DNA of 52,303 nt from positions 1 through 52,303 of the forward strand of contig JABDHA010000022.1 in assembly GCA_013285705.1 (NCBI GenBank). The letters are read 5' to 3'. Positions 7,847 to 15,999 of the stretch are shown here, piece by piece. The translations under genes were made by a program, and so were the position numbers. The DNA comes from Acidobacteriota bacterium (GTDB lineage: Bacteria > Acidobacteriota > Terriglobia > Terriglobales > Acidobacteriaceae). The notes below the pieces were generated by a model that ran no database searches, was not told the origin of the DNA, and was given only the letters and a program-made list of their open reading frames with translations. Position 1 is the first letter of the stretch. Each line of letters opens with the position of its first letter.

Positions 7847-9502
7847 ATGTCTAGAATCCATCCTCGTTTCTCTTCAATCTGCTTGTTCTTCATGTTTCTA
7901 ATTGGCAATTTGTTGGTTTCATCAAGCGCTGCAGCCGCAGATGATCCGGAACAAGGTTCATTGAACAAGCAGGAGAGGTTGGAATGGTTTCAGGATCAGG
8001 GCTTCGGATTGTTTATTCATTGGAGCGTCGACAGCCAGCTAGGTGTTGTCATTAGTCACTCACTCGTAGGCGCATCCGAGGACTATACCGATCGTTTCTT
8101 TAATGACTTGCCAAAGTCTTTCGATCCCGATCGGTTTAATCCAGTAGATTGGGCGCGTCTCGCGCATCTCGCTGGCGTCCGATATGTAATGTTCACGACC
8201 AAACATCATTCCGGTTTTGCGATGTTCGATACCGCGACCACACCATTTGGAATTATGAATACGCCCTTTCATCGCGATATCACGAAGGAAGTTTTTAACG
8301 CCTTTCGTGCGGAGGGGATTGCCGCAGGTGTCTATTACTCCCCTGATGATTTTTGGTGGCTGCACCAGCATGGCAAGACCATCGAACGCTCCGTTCCCGA
8401 GGTTCAGCCACGCAACAATCCTGGCCTCATGCAATATGACCAAACTCAGCTCCGTGAATTACTGACACACTACGGCAAGATCGACGCGCTCTTTTTGGAT
8501 GGTGAGGCAGTTGGGCTGCGCGATCTCGCGTGGAAGCTGAATCCTGACATCATTGTGACCCGTGGCGCGATCAAAACGCCCGAGCTTACTGTTCCGGGCA
8601 TGCCGCTTCCAGGCGCCTGGGAAACCTGTATGACCATGGGAACAGCATGGCAGTATCAGCCTCAAAACGAACACTACAAGTCAGGAGGCGAGTTAATCCG
8701 CCTGCTGATCCAGACACGCGCAAAGGGTGGCAACTTCCTATTGAACGTAGGGCCGAAGCCTAACGGTGAACTGCCCATCGAAGAGGAAGAGCGCTTGCGT
8801 GAGATCGCGCTCTGGATGTTTGTGAACTCCGACGCAATTTATGCCGTCCGTCCCTGGGTCATTACAAACGAAGGCGACATCTGGTTCACGAAAAAGAAAA
8901 ACACCAACACCCTGTACGCAATCGTCGAATCTGATACCCCGTGGCCACGTGCAACCTGGAAGGAATTTACACTCCATTCGGTTCGCGCGACAGACAAGAC
9001 CCAAGTAAACGTCTTAGGCCAGAGCGACCAGGTGGTGGAATATCATCCTGAAATCAAACCTAAATCAACCTGGCATCAGGAAGAGGATGGTCTTCATGTG
9101 CGAGTGATGCAGACGCAACGCCTGCAAGATAATTTCCGATGGCCCAACCCTGCCGTGTTGAAGATCACAAATGTCGAGCCGGCACTGAATCCCCCACATG
9201 TACAAACCACTGGCTCAGCACCTGGGTCATCAGGTCAGCAGGAGGTACTCGAGGGAGCCGTGCTCGATATGGGCGACCGCTCTTCGCTCGAAGTCGGCTT
9301 TGAATATCGGCCGATTCTCGGTGAAGATGTCAATTCGCGTTCTTCTACCTGGACTGCAACGCCGACGCAAACCATCTCCAAGCCAGGCACCTTCAAGATT
9401 GCTGTGGATGGGCTGGATCCAAAAGGTGCTTACGAGTTTCGCGTCGTCATTCGCCATCCGTTGTTGCCGCTCTATGGTTTAGAGATCACGATGAAACACT
9501 AA
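7847..9502 (+). CDS. Exported alpha-L-fucosidase (GH29)
   Basis: The protein hydrolyses terminal alpha-L-fucose from glycans in the periplasm or outside the cell. The ATG at 7847 follows GGAG (7833-7836) and opens a clear signal peptide (MSRIHPRF, hydrophobic LFFMFLIGNLLV, then SSSAAAADD); it gives 551 residues. GH29 hallmarks follow: WFQDQGFGLFIHW near residues 47-59, the pair of histidines in TTKHHSGF (residues ~120-121), YYSPDDFWW, and the nucleophile Asp218 in DALFLDGEA. The C-terminal ~180 residues form a beta-rich region common in this family. The next gene starts 65 bases downstream on the same strand, and the two after that are also exported, so a glycan-processing operon is likely. 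Confidence 0.9.
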   Translation: MSRIHPRFSSICLFFMFLIGNLLVSSSAAAADDPEQGSLNKQERLEWFQDQGFGLFIHWSVDSQLGVVISHSLVGASEDYTDRFFNDLPKSFDPDRFNPVDWARLAHLAGVRYVMFTTKHHSGFAMFDTATTPFGIMNTPFHRDITKEVFNAFRAEGIAAGVYYSPDDFWWLHQHGKTIERSVPEVQPRNNPGLMQYDQTQLRELLTHYGKIDALFLDGEAVGLRDLAWKLNPDIIVTRGAIKTPELTVPGMPLPGAWETCMTMGTAWQYQPQNEHYKSGGELIRLLIQTRAKGGNFLLNVGPKPNGELPIEEEERLREIALWMFVNSDAIYAVRPWVITNEGDIWFTKKKNTNTLYAIVESDTPWPRATWKEFTLHSVRATDKTQVNVLGQSDQVVEYHPEIKPKSTWHQEEDGLHVRVMQTQRLQDNFRWPNPAVLKITNVEPALNPPHVQTTGSAPGSSGQQEVLEGAVLDMGDRSSLEVGFEYRPILGEDVNSRSSTWTATPTQTISKPGTFKIAVDGLDPKGAYEFRVVIRHPLLPLYGLEITMKH

Positions 9503-9567
9503 CCCCATTGCATGACCGCTGTGCCACAAGTAATTTCCTTTAGTTGTTCCAGCAGGAGATGTTCCAT

Positions 9568-10137
9568 ATGAGAGATAAGCGTGCGCTGTTCATGGTTGTA
9601 TGCGCGATAGTAGCAACGATCGGCCTCGCCTACGGTCAATCCCAGGATGATCTTATCTCGCCTTTACGCCCGGTCCCTACGGGCAAGGCGCCAGGTATGC
9701 GGGTGAAGCAGATAAAAGATACGCCGGAAGAGAAGGTCTATGCTGTGATTTTTTACAAAGGCGACGAGGTGATGAGCGGGCTTACAGACTTTGTAATCCA
9801 GCACAAAATCGAGGACGCACACTTTACTGCGATTGGAGCTGTAAGCGGCGCAACATTGGCGTGGCTTGATCCTGCGAAGAAAATCTACCACCGCATTCCG
9901 GTAACAGAGCAAGTAGAAGTACTCTCTCTTGTCGGAGATGTTGCAACCTTCAATGACAAGCCTATTGTCCATATGCATGCAGTGCTCGGCGCGCCAAATG
10001 GCACGACGGTAGGCGGCCATGTCTTTGAGTTGAATGTCAATCCAACGCTGGAAGTCTTTCTCACCGCGAATACAACCACCCTCAAAAAGAAGCCGGATGA
10101 CGCCTCGGGAATGAAAGTGATCGATCCAACGCAATAG
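9568..10137 (+). CDS. PPC/DUF296-domain protein with a signal peptide
   Basis: The ATG at 9568 has AGCAGGAG nine bases upstream and starts an export signal (MRDKRALFMVVCAIVATIGLAYGQ), so the mature protein is probably periplasmic, about 165 residues. The body matches the PPC (DUF296) fold: AHFTAIGAVSGATLAWLD, then EVLSLVGDVA, then HMHAVLG and TTVGGHVFE. The three histidines of HxH and GGH are the likely metal ligands seen in prokaryotic PPC proteins. Family members are usually cytoplasmic trimers, and in plants are DNA-binding with AT-hooks. No AT-hook is present here. The gene lies between a fucosidase and a Tat-exported glycosidase-like gene, so a role in carbohydrate handling is inferred. 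Reaction unknown. Confidence 0.78.
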   Translation: MRDKRALFMVVCAIVATIGLAYGQSQDDLISPLRPVPTGKAPGMRVKQIKDTPEEKVYAVIFYKGDEVMSGLTDFVIQHKIEDAHFTAIGAVSGATLAWLDPAKKIYHRIPVTEQVEVLSLVGDVATFNDKPIVHMHAVLGAPNGTTVGGHVFELNVNPTLEVFLTANTTTLKKKPDDASGMKVIDPTQ

Positions 10138-10165
10138 CCGTTCGAGAACCTTGAAGGAGTTGCTA

Positions 10166-12385
10166 GTGGACGACAGCAGAAGAACATTTATCAAGCAGGC
10201 GGTCGGGTTTTCCGTTGCCTGCGCCGCCCGGCTCGATTCGGAAGACCCGGCTTATGCGAGCACGTCGAACGAAGTTCCTAGTGGCGACAAGCCGGAGTGG
10301 TACCAACGCCCCATGCGTTGGGCTCAGCTTGCATTTGTGGAAGACGATCCGGGGAACTACGATCTTTCTTTCTGGCTCGACTATTTTCAAAAGATTCACG
10401 CGGACGCAGCCTGTCTAAGCGCCGGAGGCGTTGTCGCTTTCTATCCGACGGAAATTCCCCTGCACTATCGAAGTAAATGGCTGGGCTCGATGGACACCTT
10501 TGGCGACATTGTTGCCGGATGCCGTAAGCTCGGAATGAATGTGATTGCAAGAACGGACGCGCATGCGTGTCACCAGGACGTCTATGATGCTCACCCGGAT
10601 TGGATTGCCATCGATGAACAGGGCAACAAGCGGCGGCATCCCTCCGATCCGCAATATTGGATTACGTGCGCCTTAGGTCCCTACAACTTTGAGTTCATGA
10701 CTTCGGTGCATCAGGAAATCATGCGCAGGTACATGGTCGACGGCATTTTCACGAACCGTTGGTCAGGATCCGGGATGTGCTACTGCCAGCATTGCGTGGA
10801 ATCCTTTCGCGAGTTTTCCGGGCTTGATCTTCCCCGCACCGATGATCCTCAAAATCCAGCGCGTCGCCAATACATTCTGTGGAATCAGGCGAGATTATTC
10901 GATCTGTGGAGACTATGGAACCAGAAGATCAAAGAGATCAATCCGAATGCCAGCTACATCGCAAATGCGGGCGGTGGTGCACTCAGCCCACTCGACATGA
11001 AAACAATTGGAGAACTGGCTCCGACCCTTTTCGCCGACCGCCAGGGAAGAAGCGGCCTGATGGCGCCTTGGGCCAACGGCAAAAATGGCAAGGAATACCG
11101 TGCCACGATGGGGCAAAAGGCCATCGGAGGAATTTTCAGCGTTGGTATCGAGGACAGATACCGATGGAAGGATTCAGTTCAATCCAGCGATGAGATTCGC
11201 CTCTGGGTAGCCGATGGAATCGCGCAGGGCCTTCGTCCTTGGTTTACCAAATTCAATGCGAAGCCAATCGATCGCAGATGGCTCCCCGTCGTCGAGGAAA
11301 TCTACAAATGGCACTACGCGAACGAATCGTATCTTCGCAATGAGAGATCTTTTGCGAGAGTCGGCCTTGTGTATTCTCAGCAAACAGCAACCTTCTATGG
11401 AGGTAAAAAAGCACAAGCCTTAGTGGAAGATCCTGCTCTCGGCTTCTATCAAGCGCTGATTGAGGCACGCATACCTTTCGAAATGGTGCACGATCGACTG
11501 TTGGATCCTGAGCACCTAGATCACTTCCGCACCTTGATTTTCCCAAACATCGCGGCGCTCTCAACCACGCAATGTCAGCAGATTCGTGAGTTCGCAGAAC
11601 GCGGCGGAAGCGTGGTCGCAACCTATGAAACATCCCTTTACGACGAATGGGGTGTTCGTCGTCAGGACTTTGGGTTGTCGTCAATTTTTGGAGCTTCCTT
11701 TACCGGCGAGGTCCAAGGCCCGATGCTCAACTCATACCTTTCTCTGGAAAAAGATACAAGCACAGAAAAGTATCACCCGCTATTGGCGGGTTTCGAGGGT
11801 GCGACGAGAGTCATCAACGCCACCAATCAGGTTAATGTAAAGCCTGTGGGTCAGAGCTCTTTCTCTCCACTACAGATTGTTCCGACCTATCCGGATCTTC
11901 CTATGGAAGACGTCTTTCCCCGACCAACGAAGGAGCGGAATTCCGGAGTATTTATTCGAGAATCCGGACGAAGCCGCGTGGTTTACTTTCCGGGAGATAT
12001 CGATCGCACCTTTTGGGAGGTGCTCGACGTCGATCATGCAAAGCTTTTACGCAATGCTGTGCTTTGGGCAACGAACGAGACTGCGCCCGTGAGTGTGGAA
12101 GGGCAAGGAATCGTCGACCTCTCTGTGTGGGGGCAGAAAAATTCTATGACGGTCCACCTCGTGAATCTTACAAATTCGATGATGATGAAGGGGCCCGTTC
12201 GAGAGGTAATTCCAATTGCCAACCAACGCGTGCGAATACAAATCCCAAGGGAGCGGCACGTAACCCGAGCAAAGCTATTGGTGTCTGGAAAAGACGTCTC
12301 TTATCAGCAAGAGCAAGGGCTTATTCTTCTCGATATTGCCTCGATTGGTGTGCACGAAGTGATTGCCTTAGACTTCGCCGTCTAA
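10166..12385 (+). CDS. Tat-exported glycoside-hydrolase-like protein (GHL6/beta-galactosidase trimerisation type)
   Basis: A GTG at 10166 preceded by GAAGGAG (10153-10159) gives 739 residues beginning with a twin-arginine signal (SRRTFIKQAVGFSVACA). The first ~400 residues look like a TIM-barrel of the hypothetical glycosyl-hydrolase-like families: RTDAHACHQDVYDAHPDW, YMVDGIFTNRW, then CYCQHCVESFREFSG, a Cys-rich loop typical of these proteins. Residues ~400-600 resemble the beta-galactosidase trimerisation (GH42 middle) domain, with the glutamine-amidotransferase-like stretch RTLIFPNIAALS. The substrate is unknown and the catalytic acids cannot be assigned with confidence. Folding in the cytoplasm before Tat export suggests a cofactor or oligomer. 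It is the third gene of the fucosidase cluster, 28 bases after the PPC gene. Confidence 0.75.
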   Translation: MDDSRRTFIKQAVGFSVACAARLDSEDPAYASTSNEVPSGDKPEWYQRPMRWAQLAFVEDDPGNYDLSFWLDYFQKIHADAACLSAGGVVAFYPTEIPLHYRSKWLGSMDTFGDIVAGCRKLGMNVIARTDAHACHQDVYDAHPDWIAIDEQGNKRRHPSDPQYWITCALGPYNFEFMTSVHQEIMRRYMVDGIFTNRWSGSGMCYCQHCVESFREFSGLDLPRTDDPQNPARRQYILWNQARLFDLWRLWNQKIKEINPNASYIANAGGGALSPLDMKTIGELAPTLFADRQGRSGLMAPWANGKNGKEYRATMGQKAIGGIFSVGIEDRYRWKDSVQSSDEIRLWVADGIAQGLRPWFTKFNAKPIDRRWLPVVEEIYKWHYANESYLRNERSFARVGLVYSQQTATFYGGKKAQALVEDPALGFYQALIEARIPFEMVHDRLLDPEHLDHFRTLIFPNIAALSTTQCQQIREFAERGGSVVATYETSLYDEWGVRRQDFGLSSIFGASFTGEVQGPMLNSYLSLEKDTSTEKYHPLLAGFEGATRVINATNQVNVKPVGQSSFSPLQIVPTYPDLPMEDVFPRPTKERNSGVFIRESGRSRVVYFPGDIDRTFWEVLDVDHAKLLRNAVLWATNETAPVSVEGQGIVDLSVWGQKNSMTVHLVNLTNSMMMKGPVREVIPIANQRVRIQIPRERHVTRAKLLVSGKDVSYQQEQGLILLDIASIGVHEVIALDFAV

Positions 12386-12436
12386 CCGATCGACTCTCTT
12401 ACCAACACGTGAGAACCGGTGCAGGTATACTCCTAT

Positions 12437-12471
12437 GCGAACGAGGCCGCTTTGACAGCGGCCTCGTTCGC
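12437..12471. terminator. 15-bp perfect hairpin between convergent genes
   Basis: GCGAACGAGGCCGCT and its exact complement are separated by a 5-base loop. The hairpin lies between the stops of the plus-strand glycosidase-like gene (12385) and the minus-strand lipoprotein gene (12496). No T-run follows on either side, but position and stem strength fit a bidirectional terminator. Confidence 0.65.
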
Positions 12472-12495
12472 AGTCGACGCGTGTTGCCAGGCTGT

Positions 12496-13953
12496 TTATT
12501 TGACGTGCACCGCATGGGCCGACTTGAGAAGGGGTGCGTTGACAAGGAAGCTCATATCCGATGCTTGGCCACCGGGTATTGCGGTAGCAGAGTTGTGGCA
12601 GGCCGTGCAACTGTACGGCCCCTGAGCGTTGAAGGGGACAAAGGTCTCCTGCACGGAAGCCCCGAGGAACTGCGGTGCAGTGCCGATCGCTCCCGTAGAC
12701 CATTGCGTACCGATCAACTGGTAGTACTGAAAAGGTGTTCCGGCAAGCAGGCCCTGGAAACTGGAGTTCAGACCCGGATTCGTAGGTTGAAGATGAGGCA
12801 CAACCTGCACGGGCGCGTTCAGCGGTTTGCCAGTTGAGGAAAGCTCATTCGAGGTGGCAGTCGCTGTTGAAGTATTAGGCGTGCAACTAGCACTCCCAGC
12901 TGGCGTGCAGTTGGGGTTGTAGAAGGATTTCGTATCATTATCTACCTGCTCAAAGGTGGACCATGCCCAGGTAGTTTGCCCCTGCGCCTTATGCGCAATG
13001 TGCAGGCCCACCAGGCCGACCGTAACAGGGTTGGTACCGGGACTCGGAGCACCCGCAGCATTGTTGAAAACGATGGCCTGCTGTGTAAAGAAACGGGCAG
13101 GATTATCGCCTGCACCAAGGACCTTCCAGGCGGCTTTCACCTCAAGGGCACCTACTGAGGTAGGGCTCGAGCCCATGGGAAAACTGATGCTGGGTGTAGC
13201 TTTCTGGCCGGGCACGGTATAAAGCTTGTTCGCAACGATGTAGTTGTACTCGTCCTGATTGAGAGCAATGGAGAAGCGGACAAAACGGCCGTTCTGATCG
13301 ACAAGCGGAAGGTTAGTCGACTGGAGTATGCCATTTAACTTTCCATTGCTCGTAGTGCCGAGAAGCCGGATGGTAGAAACGAGATCATGACTCTTCGAGT
13401 CATGAAAGAGCACCAGGTGAACATCCGGATGGTCAGCGAGGATTTTTTTGACCGCTGGCGAATAACTGGGCTCCGATGCCAACAAGCGGGCCTTGACACC
13501 ATTCGTACCGGACGTGCCGCCGCACCAGGGTGCTGGCTGCCCTGAGTTATAAACTGCATCGTCGGAGAGATAGGTAAGCCAGGTTGGATTATTGGGGTCA
13601 GTAAGGATGCTGGACTTCGGATTGGGAGAGCAGGTGGTGGGGTCAGCCGGCCAGTTAAGCGCAACAAAGGAGAGCCATGAGAAGACATCGGCCTTCTGCT
13701 GGCCATTGCTGTTGAGCGCGCCTGGAGTGTAGGGAATGGCCGCGCAGGTGCTATCAATGGCAGTAGGTACAGGTGCGGGACCACTTCCCTGGAAATTAGC
13801 AGCTGCGGCACACGTCACAGACGCTGGAGCAGCTGCGGTCGGAGAAGAGGCATTATTAGAAGTCGAGCATGCCAGAGGCACGAGCGCAAGCATACCGAGA
13901 CATAAAAATGGACGCGTAGTGAAAAAGCGGAATCTCTGCATGGAGAGGGGCAT
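12496..13953 (-). CDS. Lipoprotein with a single c-type haem motif
   Basis: This is a 485-residue secreted protein. The N-terminus has a lipoprotein signal (hydrophobic LCLGMLALVPLAC, Cys ~29) followed by a Ser/Ala/Thr/Pro-rich linker. Near the C-terminus is one CxxCH motif (CTACHNSATAIPGG), which binds haem covalently in c-type cytochromes. The middle has conserved-looking blocks (DVFSWLSFVALNWPAD, and a Trp-rich GQTTWAWSTFEQVDND) that recall uncharacterised cytochrome-c-family proteins. It may act as a periplasmic electron carrier or a redox enzyme anchored to a membrane. Two ATGs (13953 and 13941) are possible starts; AAGG lies just before the first. It faces the fucosidase cluster convergently and has no obvious partner. 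Confidence 0.7.
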   Translation of the reverse strand: MPLSMQRFRFFTTRPFLCLGMLALVPLACSTSNNASSPTAAAPASVTCAAAANFQGSGPAPVPTAIDSTCAAIPYTPGALNSNGQQKADVFSWLSFVALNWPADPTTCSPNPKSSILTDPNNPTWLTYLSDDAVYNSGQPAPWCGGTSGTNGVKARLLASEPSYSPAVKKILADHPDVHLVLFHDSKSHDLVSTIRLLGTTSNGKLNGILQSTNLPLVDQNGRFVRFSIALNQDEYNYIVANKLYTVPGQKATPSISFPMGSSPTSVGALEVKAAWKVLGAGDNPARFFTQQAIVFNNAAGAPSPGTNPVTVGLVGLHIAHKAQGQTTWAWSTFEQVDNDTKSFYNPNCTPAGSASCTPNTSTATATSNELSSTGKPLNAPVQVVPHLQPTNPGLNSSFQGLLAGTPFQYYQLIGTQWSTGAIGTAPQFLGASVQETFVPFNAQGPYSCTACHNSATAIPGGQASDMSFLVNAPLLKSAHAVHVK

Positions 13954-14155
13954 CCTTGAGTGAAGATTTGACCGGTCATACAGCTCGCGTCACATATTAC
14001 TGGTAGTTGGCGTGAACGCAATAGTTACCAAAGTCTATAGATCCTCGATTAATTGAGTCCTGGATTGTCGGCTATCCGGAAGTAATCCCGCAGTATAACT
14101 TCTGCATAGCAGGGGATTGCTCCGCCAAAATGGTGCTCGTGGTGCTGCTTGTATG

Positions 14156-15610
14156 TCAGCCACCCGGGTGAAGAACCTTGTGCTGACTCACATCATCGCC
14201 GTCTCCCCTTCGCAGGCTGCGGAAGACAATCGTCGACAGAATCGTCAATATCCCGAGCGCAACGAGCGACTTGTGGATTCCCTGGATCATTTCAGTTGGA
14301 TTGGTACGAGACGTGCCAATAAAAAACGCCGTAGCTAATCCTGCCATCGCGACGCCAAAACTGATGGACATCTGCTGCATCGTGCTCGCGATGGAACTCG
14401 CGCTACTGGCGTCTTTGTCCGTAATGTCAGCATAGACCAGGGTGTTCATGCTCGAGTACTGCAGTGAGGTGAATGCTCCATACAGGAAGGCCTGCAGCAC
14501 GATAAACCAAATGGGTGTCCGCAATCCTATCGTCGCAAACACCATCAGAAGAACACCAAGGACGAGCGTGTTCGAGACGAGAATGCGACGATATCCTACA
14601 CGCCTCAAAAGCCACGGCAGGATCGTCTTCATGCTCATGGCGCCAATCGCTTGAGGCATGACAAGCAGCCCGGATTGAATTGGCGTGAACCCCAGACCGA
14701 CCTGATAAAGAAGCGGCAGGAGAAACGGCACCCCGCCGATACCCAGTCGCGTGAAAAAACTGCCGCTCACAGAGGCACGGAAGGTTCGGATGCTGAACAG
14801 CCTGAGTTGCAAGAGAGGGAACGAAATGCTGTGGGCATGAATTCCGTACCCGGCGAGCAAGACAAGGGACAACGCCAAAAGCCCAGACATGTCTAGTGCA
14901 CTCAACGTGTGCTCTCCGAATATCTCCAGCACGTACGACAACAACCCGATACCGGATCCGAACAGGATCAGTCCTACGATATCGAGTGGATGGGTTTGCT
15001 CTTCGCGATAGTCGGGCAGATGCAGATAAACGAGGATCAAACCTGCCAGGCCGATCGGAATATTGAGAAAGAAAATAAAGCGCCAGTGAAGATATCTGAC
15101 AATCAGGCCGCCTGCGATGGGGCCAAGCATGGGAGCGATCAAAGCTGGGATGGAAACAAAGCTCATGGCGCGCAACAGATCTGACTTGGCGAATGTTCGC
15201 ACCAGAGTGAGCCTGCCTACCGGGACCATCATCGCCCCTCCGCAACCTTGCAGAATGCGACACGCGACCAGCAGATGGATGTTGTTCGATATCCCACACA
15301 GAAGCGAACCGAGAGTGAATAGACCAATCGCCGCGGCGAATACACGACGGGTTCCGAAGCGGTCCGCCATCCATCCACTGATGGGGATGAAGACCGCAAG
15401 ACTCAGCGTATAGCTCGCCAGCACCGCCTTCATGCTAAGTGGAGTGATGCCAAGAGCCGCAGAGATCGCGGGAACCGCCGTATTGAGAATCGTCGTGTCC
15501 AGCGACTCCATGAAGAACGCGACCGCAACGAGCCACGGAAGGAGCCGCGTGGCGGCGTTCGATGGATCAGACGTAGAGGATGAATTGATCACTGGGTCAG
15601 ATGAATTCAT
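14156..15610 (-). CDS. MFS transporter, DHA2 (EmrB/QacA-like) family
   Basis: This 484-residue inner-membrane protein has about 13-14 hydrophobic helices. Family features are visible: LDTTILNTAVPAI in helix 1, the loop motif GWMADRFGTRR, and CRILQGCGGAMMVPVGR in helix 4. Members export drugs, dyes or metabolites by proton antiport. No membrane-fusion (EmrA) or outer-membrane partner gene is adjacent, so it may work alone. There is no strong ribosome-binding site before the ATG at 15610. About 200 bases separate its end from the start of the lipoprotein gene downstream on the same strand, and nothing recognisable is seen in that gap. Confidence 0.88.
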   Translation of the reverse strand: MNSSDPVINSSSTSDPSNAATRLLPWLVAVAFFMESLDTTILNTAVPAISAALGITPLSMKAVLASYTLSLAVFIPISGWMADRFGTRRVFAAAIGLFTLGSLLCGISNNIHLLVACRILQGCGGAMMVPVGRLTLVRTFAKSDLLRAMSFVSIPALIAPMLGPIAGGLIVRYLHWRFIFFLNIPIGLAGLILVYLHLPDYREEQTHPLDIVGLILFGSGIGLLSYVLEIFGEHTLSALDMSGLLALSLVLLAGYGIHAHSISFPLLQLRLFSIRTFRASVSGSFFTRLGIGGVPFLLPLLYQVGLGFTPIQSGLLVMPQAIGAMSMKTILPWLLRRVGYRRILVSNTLVLGVLLMVFATIGLRTPIWFIVLQAFLYGAFTSLQYSSMNTLVYADITDKDASSASSIASTMQQMSISFGVAMAGLATAFFIGTSRTNPTEMIQGIHKSLVALGILTILSTIVFRSLRRGDGDDVSQHKVLHPGG

Positions 15611-15641
15611 GGGAAGAGATATCGAGGATTGCTTTCTATTC

Positions 15642-15917
15642 CTATGCTAGCCGATCGAACGAAAGGCTGATCGTACGCCCTGATCCTTCGATCCAAAAGC
15701 AGGAACAGCTGCTAGCAACGCGCAGTGCAAATATGCTCGACATCTGGTTCCGCATCACCGGCGCATTGGTAATGTAGAAATCCTCCCATTGCGCTGGCAG
15801 ATGGAGCACGTTTCGAGCCCAACTCTGCCAGTTGAAGACGGACTCCTCAAGCACATAGATTCCATAGGCAGCGACGCACAGCCATAGAAAGAAGGGAAGG
15901 TCAGACCTGTCGGCAAT
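15642..15917 (-). pseudogene. Remnant of an HXXEE-type membrane protein gene
   Basis: The minus frame, open from about 15917, codes for FFLWLCVAAYGIYVLEESV followed by FNWQSWARNVLHLPAQWEDF and YITNAPVM. This resembles the first part of HXXEE-domain membrane proteins (consensus-like xHxxEExxFDWxxWAR...FYxTNA). After that point the frame runs on as sequence unlike any family I know, and no proper start codon precedes it (two stops, TGA TAG, sit just upstream). The first residue of the HxxEE motif is Tyr, not His. I read it as the decayed 5' part of a gene, not a functional small protein. No other gene was seen in 15611-15999. Confidence 0.4.
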
Positions 15918-15999
15918 CTATCACGAACTGGAATACTCTAAGTCCTCATGAACGCCCATCTCTCGTGGAAATGGCATACCGAAGAGTGTTAAGTATCCC

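Noticed and set aside
9568-10137. PPC protein as an AT-hook transcription factor
   Set aside because: No AT-hook is present and a signal peptide precedes the domain.
12013-12837. Plus-strand open frame running past the glycosidase-like gene
   Set aside because: It spans the end of one gene, the terminator hairpin and the opposite strand of the lipoprotein gene, so it cannot be a real gene.
14427-15374. Minus-strand open frame of 315 codons
   Set aside because: It is a frame-shifted shadow of the DHA2 transporter, Arg/Pro/His-rich and without membrane segments.
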